A stretch of DNA of 64,000 nucleotides from Chamaecrista fasciculata (Eukaryota > Streptophyta > Magnoliopsida > Fabales > Fabaceae), in contig QANZ01026333.1 in assembly GCA_003254925.1 (NCBI GenBank), positions 1-64,000 on the forward strand, in the 5' to 3' direction. Shown in pieces: positions 36,036 to 47,200 of this stretch. Positions within the stretch are counted from its first letter, which is position 1. Every line of letters starts with the position of its first letter. The translations under genes and the position numbers were made by a program. The notes beneath the pieces were generated by a model, which searched no databases, was not told the origin of the DNA, and worked only from the letters and a program-made list of their open reading frames with translations.

Positions 36036-36729
36036 TATTTATATTCTTTTAAGTTTTTAAATTTTTAGTTAGAGTCTGGCAGCCAAGTGACAAAAATAAA
36101 AATTTTTAATTTTTGTTTTTGCGCTGGCACTTGCGCCGGCGGCGCACCTGGCGGCCCAACGTCAAATTATTTGAAGAGTTTAATCGCGATTAAACTCTAT
36201 CAAATCTGATTTAAATTTAAATTTAAATCGCGCGTATTTGACAAATATATTAGGAATATCTTAGATTTGCACCCTATAAATACCCCATCAAACCTCTAGG
36301 CTTCTCACAACTCTCATACTCACTTCTCTAAACTTCCAAAGCTCCTAGAACACTTTCTTGAGAACTCAAATCCTTCTCTTTTCAAGTTTCCTCTCAAATC
36401 CAAGGTAAGTCTTTCCGATTTTTCGTGAATTCGCTAGGAACTTTTAGGATAGGATCTTTTCTCAAAATCGACTTTAGGACTTCTTTCTGTCGACAAAAGA
36501 ATAATTTGAGGCCTTGCTATCAAACTTTTTGAAAAAGTCGCAAAAATATTTTGCGCTGGCTCAGAAGCCGGCGACGCAAACCGACGGCGCAGCCCCAAAT
36601 TATGACTTTGTTTGATCGATCGAGTTTTTGAGAGATTCGAGATGAGTTTGTAGTGCCTAGATTGTTTTTCGCAGAGTTTTCCAGATTCCCGATAATTATA
36701 GTATTAATTATAATTATTGATTCGTAGAT

Positions 36730-36978
36730 ATGGCCCAATCCAAAAGCACTCAGGAACATCGTACTCCGAATAAACACTCAACAAACGCTCACACTCCAAA
36801 ACACGTATTCTATGTTCCCATCTCGGATGACGATTCCGAGGCTGAGAAATACATTCCTCATGGTTACCTCGAACCTGAAGCAAGCACTAATTGCCATTCT
36901 CCAAGAACCAATGATACGTCCTCACTCCTTCAAGATCGATTGAAGAAGCTCAAAAATTATCCTATCTACAATATCTAG
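36730..36978 (+). CDS. Unrecognised short ORF in the Gypsy element
   Basis: 82 codons starting MAQSKSTQEHRTPNKHS, hydrophilic, with an acidic patch DDDSEAEK and no known motif. It follows an intron-like or leader-like stretch with aggtaagtctttcc at 36401. Related elements sometimes carry a small extra frame downstream of pol, but I cannot assign a role. Confidence 0.3.
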   Translation: MAQSKSTQEHRTPNKHSTNAHTPKHVFYVPISDDDSEAEKYIPHGYLEPEASTNCHSPRTNDTSSLLQDRLKKLKNYPIYNI

Positions 36979-38786
36979 AACACGATAGGGAATAGTCTAA
37001 GATTAGTTTATGCATTAATTTATTTGCTTTCTAGGTTTAGTTTATTTGTTTTGCATTTTTCAATTTTGTCCTTTATAATTCTGTCATTTTTGGATCATTC
37101 TGTCTTTTAATTTTCTGTCTTTTGTTATTTGAAACAATTTACATTTGAATTCTCATAAATAAAATATCTATTTTGGACTTTTATTATTTTCTTGATCTCA
37201 AGTCATTTACATCTAAAAATAATAATATATAATATATATATATATAATTTGCAAAATTCCAAAATATATATATATATATATAAATTGAAAAAAAAATACT
37301 AATAATAAATAATAGAATAAAATAAGTTTTTAATAAATAATATGATGATATTTCCTAATTTTCCTCTTATCTTTCCTTTCTACATTGAGGACAATGTGTT
37401 CTTCTAAGTGTGGGGGAGAGAGGAGTAATTTCACACCCTTAACCTAGTTCTTTACTCCTATTTAATTCTAACATTGGGGACAATGTTATGTTTTAAGTGT
37501 GGGGGAGAGGATTAAGTTAGAGTAACTTATATTTTGGTTCACCCAAAAACTTTTTGGTATTAATCTAAACATTTTATAAATTTTGACTTTTAAAAATTTT
37601 ATTTTCCTATTTTTAGTGCTTGATTTAAATTTACTTCACTTATTATTTTTCACTTTTTGAGTAGAATTCGAATTAGTTGAATTTTTACTATGATTAAAGT
37701 ATTGAGTGAATAATTCAATATTCATGATAAGAGTTTTAGTCTTAGTTATTTTTTATAGCCTTAGAATAATCTAAGGAATTTTCTAAGTTTAGTAGTATTG
37801 TTTGATTTTTATAGACCAATTTGAGAGAAACCCAGCCTAGTTGGAAGATTAAGCCTATATAATATAGAGAGATTAGTCTCTTAGCTTTGTTTTTTCTAGA
37901 ACTTGTTCTAATTCTTGGTTAAAGCTTATTAGATTTAATGATTGTTAATATGATAGAGGCATTTGTTTCTTCAACCCCTTTATCCCAAACATTAGCCAGT
38001 TACCAAATATATCCTTTGTTAGCCCCTTTGAGCCTATACACTAAGGTGTACCTATAAACTTTCTCGTAGAGATGGACTTTTCAATTCAATTCTCAAAGGT
38101 GAATTTAGCTAGCAAAGTTATTAGAAAAAAATATACAAAAGATCTCGACAAAAAGAAAAAAAAATATATAACTGTCGAGCAAACAAAAGTATCTTTGAGA
38201 AAGCTCAAGTAATCAAAGTATTATCATAAGAGCCTATCAAGAGAAAAAGACTGGCCAGTCAAAAGAATAGAGTCCTGTGCCAAATGACTCAAATGAACCT
38301 TATAGTAAGCTAGCTACTTTCTTTGGATAAGAGGAGTTGAATTATTAAGAAAAACTTGAAGAGAAATTTTAAAGTAAACATCGATTTCCTTTCTTTTCTC
38401 CCTATATTTCTTTCCATATATATTAGCCTTTCCCATACATTACAACCCTATTATAGTCATCTTAATTAAGAATCATTATTTCACCTAAAGTGGAGACTTT
38501 GAGAATTTCTACAAGCTTATGGTAGGAACTTAGTCTAAGACATGACTAGAGAGAAATGATACCCAATTAGTGAGGAGAGTGATACACTTATGGAATTGGT
38601 CTTATGAAAATTGGATTACACTACTTTACTTGGTTACTTGCTTAATGAATTCTTTAGCTATAGTTTGTGACTAGGTGCTGGCCTTGAATCATGAACTTGG
38701 GAAAGTTCCTTGATTCTTTGGCATATTCTTTCTTCTTCTACTTCGTACCTTTGCTCAAGAGTGCAAAGTCTTAAGTTTGGGGGATT
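36979..38786 (+). other. Non-coding 3' interior of the Gypsy element with polypurine motifs
   Basis: A spacer of about 1.8 kb. attgaggacaatgtgttctt with aagtgtgggggagag (about 37384-37416) is repeated as attggggacaatgttatgtt with aagtgtgggggagag (about 37474-37508), a motif pair known from Athila-like elements. The polypurine tract aagtttgggggatt sits just before the 3' LTR (38773-38786). No pol domain. Confidence 0.7.
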
Positions 38787-40251
38787 TGATCAGCCCAAAA
38801 GGGAACAAGTTATTTGGCCTTCTTTTGGTATGTTTATAATAATAATATATTGGAATTAGACCAATTAATATGCTGAGGGCAACACTAAGGTATGGTGGAA
38901 TAAAGTGGATAAAATGAGTTAATTAGCGTTATTTATTATACTTTATAAATAGGTGCTACTTAATGGTTTATTCAGTGTTTCAGATATCCAAACAGGGCCA
39001 AACCAAGAGGGAAATATCAGAATATTCCAGAAGATTGCGTTGAGCAAAAGAAATCTCTGCGCCGCCACGTGGGTCGCCGGCCCAGATTCGGTGATTCACA
39101 CGGCGCAGGAATATTCCAGAATATGACGTCAGCAAATAAGCTTCAGAAGAGATTGAGTCTGCGCCGTCTCTTTGGGCCAGCGGCTCAAAAAGGGAAATCT
39201 CGCGGCTCAGAATATTCAGAAGAAGTAGAATATGTTTTGCACGGCTACGATTCAAGATACGAAGATATAATCGAAATATCGCAGATATTTCGCTGCGCCT
39301 TCGTATTGGGCCGCCGGCGCAACCCACAGCCCAGAGGCAAAAATCTTCCCTTGACTTGCAGATCAAGCACACTACTCCACACTATAAATAGAGGTCGTCA
39401 TTCTACGCTCAAAGCACCGAAATCAGAATTGACTCCAGATCGGTCCAATTCTCTCTTAGTTTAGAAAAGTTCTCATCTTAGAGCATGAGTAACTAATTAG
39501 GTAAATACTTGAGGAATGCCTTAAGGATGTGACCTGAGTTCATCATGTTTCGTTGTAAAGTCCAGATGTTGATGTTGCATTTATGAGGTATGACTAACTC
39601 TTTCAATTGTAATTGTTAAAGTTTGTTATATATAAGTCGTAGATCATATTTCGTTAAAGTAATGGGACTTTGACATTCCCAGAGTCTGTCTCTCTCACGA
39701 TTAATGAAGTAGCTCTTTAGGGTTTGCTAAAGAGTGGTTTACAATAACTTGTTTACATAACTAGGATCATCATTGATACATATACATATGATTGTTTATT
39801 GTTCCGATGTGACAATAATATAGATTGTCCCGAAGAGCTTTGGCAAATAGCTCATGAATCCAGTCATGGATGAGTTACCTATCCTAATCTTGTACCCTCT
39901 CTATTGTTTGATTGATTGTGTTTATAGTTTAAATACATGTTCTAACGTAGAAAAGTAAATGCATATTCATTATCCAATCTTTATGATGAACGAACTATGA
40001 TAGTCCATCTCTAGGGTTTTCTCTCAAGTATTGTTTTGACTCTTAAATATCTTATCAAATCGTGACAACCCTCAAGAATAGAAGTTATAGTCTTCGTCAC
40101 AATTCTTCTTACCTCATCACATTGGGTTCCGCGAGAGTTCGACCTTGGGTACGCATTTATACTATATTTTAATAAATATAGTTTATACTTGCGAGACTCG
40201 AGTATAAATTAAATTTGACTCGCTTGACACCTTACGACGGGTGTCCGGTCA
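38787..40251 (+). repeat. 3' LTR of the Gypsy element
   Basis: 1465 bp, the partner of 29535-30994, from TGATCAGCCCAAAAGGGAAC to GGGTGTCCGGTCA. It differs by about 40 substitutions and a few small indels, such as ttttaataaatatag against ttttaatatag. Confidence 0.93.
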
Positions 40252-40498
40252 CTAGCCCTGAATTTGTTTATGACCGGGCTGGGGTAGAAGAACTCCAACC
40301 CATTTTTAAATGGGTCTAAGCCGGCCCAGCCCTGATATTAACGGGTTAAAGCGGGTTCGGTCCGGGCTAACCCATTTTGACAACTCTAAGTATAATTGAC
40401 TCAAATGTGAAATATTAGAATACAATTGATTCAAAAATGATTTTGAGAATACAACTGAAATTGATTTCATACTATGTGAATACCAAAAGTAATTTTGC

Positions 40499-41063
40499 TT
40501 TAAAACAATAAAATAAATCATCAAAAAAATTTTAAATTTTCTATTATTTTATTAATTATTTTTATTTTAATATTATGTAATAAAAATAATAAAATTATAG
40601 GAAGTTATTTAACTTCCACTTTTACTTTTATTTATTTTTTAATATTTTACGTTAATATTTAGTTCAGTGATTCTAAAGACATATAATATATATTATATAT
40701 ACACACAGAAGATGAAAGAGAAAAATATTCTTAAATAATGTAAGATGCAAAGGCTTCTTTTATTTATTTATTTTGGCTTGATCAGTAAAATGCAAAGTTG
40801 ATAATATGATCTGTAAAATTAAAGTTGTACGTCAAGGTTCTCTTTGTCACCACTAAACACATTATTATTCTGTTTAAAAGAATAATGTGACTGTAGTTAA
40901 TTGGAAGCATTAAGGTGAGAACGATAAGATAGTATTTTCAGCCATGGAAATAATCAAATGAATCAATAGCTCTCATTTTTCCTCTGAATTTGATAGCTTT
41001 ATGGTGGAGAGTAAATTAAAGCCACACACACACATAAATATATATATATATATATATATATTT
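40499..41063 (+). promoter_or_regulatory. Upstream region of the K+ channel gene
   Basis: 565 bp between the nested transposons and the proposed ATG. AT-rich, with an in-frame upstream ATG at 41001, a (CA)n run and an (AT)n microsatellite at about 41037-41062 directly before the ATG. A TATA-like tatatattatatatac at about 40686-40701 is a candidate, but cannot be told from background. Confidence 0.4.
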
Positions 41064-41203
41064 ATGGAAGGAACGCGCTTGAACATAACGCAGAGAGGAA
41101 GAAGACGAAGGGGAGAAGAGAGTGAAAACTTTGTAGAAGAATATGAAGAAGAAAGGTGTTGGGGTTTATGTTGTCCCAACTTTGTCATTCATCCCCATCA
41201 CTG
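41064..41203 (+). CDS. GORK: K+ channel exon 1 (N-terminal cytosolic part)
   Basis: Proposed because exon 2 starts in phase 2 just before WYTVWKHF, and the family has IHP-x3-WY at this point. Here the frame reads NFVIHPHH before a cactg/gtttaa donor and then joins to WWYTVW. The start MEGTRLNITQRGRRRRGEE is basic, then acidic (EEYEEE), as in GORK N termini, though shorter (47 against about 70 residues). With it the total coding length becomes a multiple of three. An in-frame ATG at 41001 would add 21 residues, partly encoded by the AT microsatellite, and is less likely. The donor GTTTAA is weak, so transcript evidence is needed to confirm it. Confidence 0.72.
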
Positions 41204-44200
41204 GTTTAATTTCTCATCTCTCTTCTTCCAATCATTTTATTTATTTATTTATTTGTTTTTTCTTGCATGAAAAATTCAATAATATATATTGTCCGATTTT
41301 TTTTTTTTTTTGACAAAACTTACTTTTTGTCCCTAAAGTGTCACCTAGTCAACGATTTAGTTCTTGAATTGTAAGAAAATATGAATTAGTCCCTGAATTT
41401 TATACTACCATCAATATTTTGGACCTTGAATTGAAAGAAAAAATGAATCAGTCTCTGAATTTTACATGACCGTCAACTTTTTGGTCTTTAATTGTGGTGT
41501 AAAGATCTACAACAGTTAACAGCTCAAGGACCAAAAGGTTAACAGTGGTGTAAACTTCAGGGACTGATTTATATTTTCTTACAATTCAAAGACCAAAAGA
41601 TTGACAGTGATGTAAAAATTCAAGAACTAATTCATACTTTCCAACAATTAGGGACTAAATTGTTGACTCAATAACAACTTAGAGACCAAAAAGTAGGTTT
41701 TTTCACTTTTTTTAATGGTAAGAGGCTCATAATATTTTAAAAATTTAATAACAATAATATTGGTATCTTTTTACTTATTAGTGGTTATTTATAAAAGACA
41801 ATTTTTTAATAATTAATAGAAACTTATTTTTATATATAAATTATAATTATAAATAACAATATATTCACTTCTCTATAGTAAATCCTATTTGATATTTCTT
41901 TAACAAATAATTATACATATTAGTTTGTTTTCTGTTTGTACTTTGTAAAGATAATTCTCTTGGACAAAATAACTGGCGTTTTTGTACTTAAGAGAGGTAT
42001 AATCTATTTGATATTAATCTATGAGATGAGGATAAAAGAAAAATCAAGAAATGGACGAGTTTAGTTTTGCAAATGACGTTAAGTTGTTTTTTAAATGTAT
42101 GAAAGATGTCTACCGACAAGGACACCAGACACGATATATATTAAATTTTTAAAGTTACATAACACGGCATAATATTTATTTATATATATAAATAATTAAA
42201 GATTTATAAAATTTAATAAAAACTTTAAAAATTATAAATCTATTCATAATATATATCATTTGTATTATTATTTTATATTGTTTGTCGTGTTAAAGATAAA
42301 TAAAATTGATTTTATATTATCAAACTTATGAATATATGTCATATGAGTATCGTACGAGTGTCAGATGCATACATATGTTGGACACAATGTCATGCTTTCA
42401 AAATGAAACGTCAATGCTTCATACTTCGAAATTAGGCTTGAGTCTATTCTTTTAAGATTTTTTACTTTTAATCTCAAATTTATTTTTGGGGCACAAACTT
42501 TTTTATTGGTGATCTCAATTTTTTTAAAAAAAAGAAACTCTTCAAGAGTTAACACATAGTTTTAAAAATGTCGCATTCGAACTTGAAAAAAAAAAGAGAT
42601 TTGACCAACTTCATTTATTTAATCGTAAAACGAGCGACTCACTTTTAATATTCAATTTGACCTCATTTATCGACAACCCAAAGTTTGAGAGATAACCACA
42701 CTCAATAGTTTGAGACCAATTTGAGAAATTATAACAGCATAGGATCAATACAAAACAAAACAAAACATACAGAACCAATTTAAAATCTACTCCATACATT
42801 TAGAACCAAATTGAGGTTTTGACAAAAAAAAAAGGGTTTTCTTTTCATTTGGCGTCTTCAAGTTTCCTCATAAATTGGGTTTGGGAAAATTGCAGGTGGT
42901 ACACAGTTTGGAAGCATTTCATTCTCATATGGGCAATCTACTCTTCCTTCTTCACTCCCATGGAGTTCGGCTTCTTCAGAGGCTTGCCGGAGGACATTTT
43001 CCTTCTCGACATCGCCGGCCAAATCGCTTTCCTCATCGACATCGTTGTCCGATTTTTCGTCGCTTATCGTGACATCCAATCTCATTCTTGGGTCCACAAT
43101 CGCCGTCAAATCGCCATAAGGTTTGTGCCCTTGTTATTCCGTAATGTTCATTTTGGTTCATTATGTTTCAAAATGTTCAAATTGGTTCTAAATGTTTGCA
43201 AAATGTTTCATTTTGTTTGCAAACTATTGAATATGACTGGTTTCAAGTTTAAATTTGACGAGTTTAGAGTCACCTATCGCTTTCAAATAATATTTTTTCT
43301 ATCCAGTTGGGTTGTCAACAAACGAGGTCAAATCGGTTCTAAACCGCTCGTTTTATGGTCAAAAGTTCTTTCGTTTCAGAATCGAATGTGACGAATTCAA
43401 AACTACAAGTTCCTTTTAACATATCTTTTGACTTTGAAATGAAATATGAGAGAAATATGACCAAATTCAATAGTTTGAGATCAAAATGAACAGTAGGGCA
43501 TACATTTAGGATCAAAATGACCCTTTAGACTTTTACTTGTAATTTCTTGAACTCGGTAGTTCACGATATCTGTTGTCAATTCTAGGTACTTGAAGTCTCG
43601 GTTCACGCTTGATTTTCTGAGTTGTCTCCCATGGGATTATATTTACAAGGTGATTTTTCCCTCTGGTTTTGCTCTCCTGCTTCTGTTTCAGTAAATTCTT
43701 ATAGTTTAAAAGCATCGGAGTTAAAGCCTATGCATGTGAACAGAACATTATGTAACCTTATATTATTCTCGAAAACTAAAGAAGTATTTGTAGCAATAGT
43801 ACAGGAATAAAATAGTTCACTTTCATAATTTGAAACTTTTTTTTTTGGTGTATGAGATTTTACTATAGTGAATTAAAAAATTCCTTGAAGGACCTTTCCT
43901 TATCTTGATTTAGAGATGTGACCAGGATTTTAATTGAGAATAATTTTTAATCCATCATGACATCTTTGAATGACGTCTTGTATGCTTTACTGTCTTCAAA
44001 CTTGAAGGTGCTGAATAACAACACCTGTGTGCCATGTCAATATAATTTGAGAAAACCTACTTTTTAGTCCCTGAATTGTTATTGAGTCAACGATTTTGTC
44101 CCCCAATTGTAGGAAAATACGAATTAGTCTCTGAATTTTACACCACCATCAACCTTTTGGTCCCTAAATTGTAGGAAAATACGAATCAGTCCCTGAACTT

Positions 44201-47200
44201 TGCACCACTATCAACTTTTTGGTCCCTGAATTGTAGGAAAATACGAATTAATCCCTGAATTTTACACCACTTATAATTTTTTGGTCCTTGAGGGTGGTGT
44301 AAAATTCAGTGTTGGAGGAGTGGTCAGGGGCCAAAAGGTTGACAATGGTGTAAAATTCAGGGACTGATTCCTATTTTCCTACAATTTAGGGACCAAAAGG
44401 TTGACGGTAGTATAAAATTTAGGGACTGATTCATATTTTCATACAATTCAGGGACTAAATCGTTGACTCGGTAACGATTCAGTGACCAAAAAGTAGGTGT
44501 TCTCTAATTTCCTAATCATGAGTTGTAAAAGATCTGCTTGATGTATCTTGTCATGAATTCTCTTGAGCATGCTATATGTTAATATCAATTTACTTCCCAT
44601 GTCAGGCTGCTGGCAGGAAAGAGCCAGTCAGGTATCTTCTATGGATTAGGCTAAGTCGAGCATGTAGAGTGACTGAGTTTTTTGAGAAACTGGAGAAAGA
44701 TACTAGAATTAATTACCTTTGTACTAGAATTGTGAAACTTCTTGTTGTTGAACTCTACTGCACACATACGGCTGCCTGCATCTTTTACTATCTTGCTACT
44801 ACAGTACCTCCCTCCAAGGAAGGTTATACATGGATAGGCAGCTTGCAGATGGGTGACTATAGCTATTCAGACTTTAGGCATATTAGTTTGTGGAGGCGTT
44901 ACGTGACATCACTCTACTTTGCAATCGTTACCATGGTAACTGTGGGTAAGATTCTTGTAATATGTGTATTTTAAAATAGGTTAAAGTGTCATTTAATTTT
45001 GATCCTAAATGTATATATACCCTATTGTTCATTTTGGTCCATTATGTTTCAAAATATTCAAATTGGCCCTAAATGTTTGCAAAATGTTTCGTTTTGCTCC
45101 CAAACTATTGAATATGACTTGTTTCAAGTTCAAACCTGACGAGTTTAGAGCTACGTATTGTTCTTGAAGAGTACTTTCTCTATTCAGTTGGGGTTGTTAG
45201 CAAATGAGGTTAAATCAGTCCTAAAGGTGGACTGCTTGTTTTATGGTCAAACAAGCAAAGTTGATTATATCTCTCTCGTTCCAAATTCGAATGCGACGAA
45301 TTCAAAGCTACGAGTTCCTTTTAAGAAGTCCTTTGAACTTGAATGAGAGACGAGAGAAATATGACAAAATTCAAAAGTTTGGGACCAAAATGAAACATTT
45401 TACAATATTTAGGACCAAAATGAATTTTTTGCTAATATTTAGGACCAATTTGAACATTGTGGACCAAAATGAACATTAGGGCATACATTTAGGACCAAAA
45501 TGACCTTTTGACCTTTAAAATATAAGAAACATAAACAATGCAACCTCTATCTCTTTTCTTGAGCTTTAAATTTGTCTCTTTTTTGTTTATATGGGTTGTT
45601 GTAATATTTTTTTTAATAGTTAAAGTTTTACTTGAATCATTGGCTATATGTTAGCTATGACTTTTGTTTTTTTTATAACACAGTTAGCTATGACCTTATA
45701 TTACCTTTTTTTCTTAGTTCTTATAACTAGATCGCCTGGTACAATGTGTACGTGTATTTTATCTGGATGTTTGTGATCTATCATTATTTATGCACCATTA
45801 GAAGCCTAGATCGTGAAAATGCACTGAAGAATTCATTTATATTATTTTGCAGGCTATGGAGATATTCATGCAGTCAATGTCAGGGAAATGATATTTGTGA
45901 TGATTTTTGTTTCCTCTGACATGATTTTGGGCGCTTATCTTCTTGGTAATATGACAGCATTAATTGTGAAAGGATCAAAGACAGAGAAGTTTAGGGATAA
46001 AATGACTGAACTTATCAAGTACATGAATAAAAACAATTTGGACAAGCAGGTGACCAAGGAAATTAAAGGCCATTTGCGCCTACAGTATGACCGCAGCTAC
46101 ACTGAGGCTACCATTATTGAGGATATTCCAGCTTCTGTTCACACAAAGGTACTTGCAACATAAATTTGTCTCAGTTATAACAGAAATTGGCTGCAATTCT
46201 TTGGAGGGTGTAATTTTAATGTTTGTATGCTCATTGTTCTTGCTTGTACTGAGCTTATCCATACTGATTTTGCTTGATAAATTTTCTTGAACATTTACAT
46301 GATTTCTGAATCTATTGTTCTGTCTTTTATTCACTCTAAAGAAGAAATTCGTTCCTGAATCCTGATGGTTTTATCTCTTGAAACTAATGACAGTTGACAA
46401 ATGTTAATAGTTGATGCCAACCTATTTTACCATCTCAATGAATGCGGTTTCTAACCTTGAAAATGAGAATTCATCATGTAAGTGATAATATACTTTAGAG
46501 TTTAGATGCATGATAGAGTTTATCAAATTTGGAAATTGATTACAATAGCATTAGCAAAGTGAAAGCCAAATCAACTGTTGGTTTATTTTAGGTCTGAGAT
46601 GTCATTTTTGTTCATTTATAATTTCCCTATTATCTTTGCAGATTTCGATGAATTTATATGAGCAGTTCATTCAAAAAGTTCAACTTTTTAAAGGATGCTC
46701 TCCTGGGTTCATTAAGCAGATTGTAAGATTTTCTTAATCTGTCGGTCTTCTTAAACTGTTGGTATCCTGCATTAGAATAGTTTAGTTGAAAAGTTTATAT
46801 TTTACAATTAATATTTTGGAATCCTGTGGCATGTCTAAGTTTTTAACTTCCAATCTTGAACTTTTGAATCACTAGTTGCTATTCTCGAAGCTGTGGGAAA
46901 TCACTTTTTTTGCATGCAATCTCCAAAGTCTTTAATTTGATAGTGTGTGTCCGTGATGTTCATTTTTTTATTGGCAACTTATTTGTTAGGTATATAAGTT
47001 GCTGCAAGCTATGAGCACATTTAAGAATCTTATCCTTGCTGTTTTTTTTTTTTTTTCTTTCTTTTTCTTTTTGGGTTTGACTACTGAATTCTTTTGTTTT
47101 GAAATTTTAAAATGTACAACACCACATGTTAAACTGGTTTTGGTTAAATTTTTTGGTGATAAAAGCCAATAAAAATCAACATGAGCCAGTAAAGGTTGAA

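Larger units (their letters stand above)
29530..40256 (+). mobile_element. Non-autonomous Gypsy LTR retrotransposon (gag and protease only)
   Basis: Two LTRs (29535-30994 and 38787-40251) flank an interior with a primer site, a gag frame, a protease and a polypurine tract. The whole is bounded by exact 5-bp duplications ctagc (29530-29534 and 40252-40256). After removing the inserted solo LTR, the interior is about 6.2 kb. I find no reverse transcriptase, RNase H or integrase motif, so movement would need enzymes from a partner. The LTRs differ at roughly 40 positions in about 1460 by eye (near 3 percent), so insertion is fairly recent. The order PBS, gag, PR and the DLGA protease resemble the Athila/Tat side of Ty3/Gypsy. 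Confidence 0.9.
28915..40397. mobile_element. hAT-like MITE split by a Gypsy element
   Basis: The left part 28924-29534 starts attgccatcaaaatgggcta and has GC-rich subterminal words (cgggtcgggcc, gcccggccca). The right part 40257-40388 has ggcccagccc and ends acccattttgacaactcta, the complement of the left end. agtataatt flanks the pair exactly at 28915-28923 and 40389-40397; hAT elements make 8-bp duplications, so one matching base may be chance. The interruption after 29534 is the Gypsy element. Confidence 0.78.
28765..40498. mobile_element. M2 MITE split by later insertions
   Basis: The left part (28765-28923) begins gtaaaagtacttttgatatc and has atcagtttcagttgtt. The right part (40398-40498) ends tgaaattgatttcat ... 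ccaaaagtaattttgc, its complement. Word order matches the intact M2 element at 52522-52754. The two halves are separated by the hAT-like MITE (28924-40388) that itself holds a 10.7-kb LTR retrotransposon. A clean target duplication of the outer element is not visible. Confidence 0.7.

Noticed and set aside
41001..41063. Upstream in-frame ATG of the channel as the true start
   Set aside because: It would encode a repetitive IYIYIY run from the AT microsatellite; the downstream ATG fits the family better, though transcript data could overturn this.
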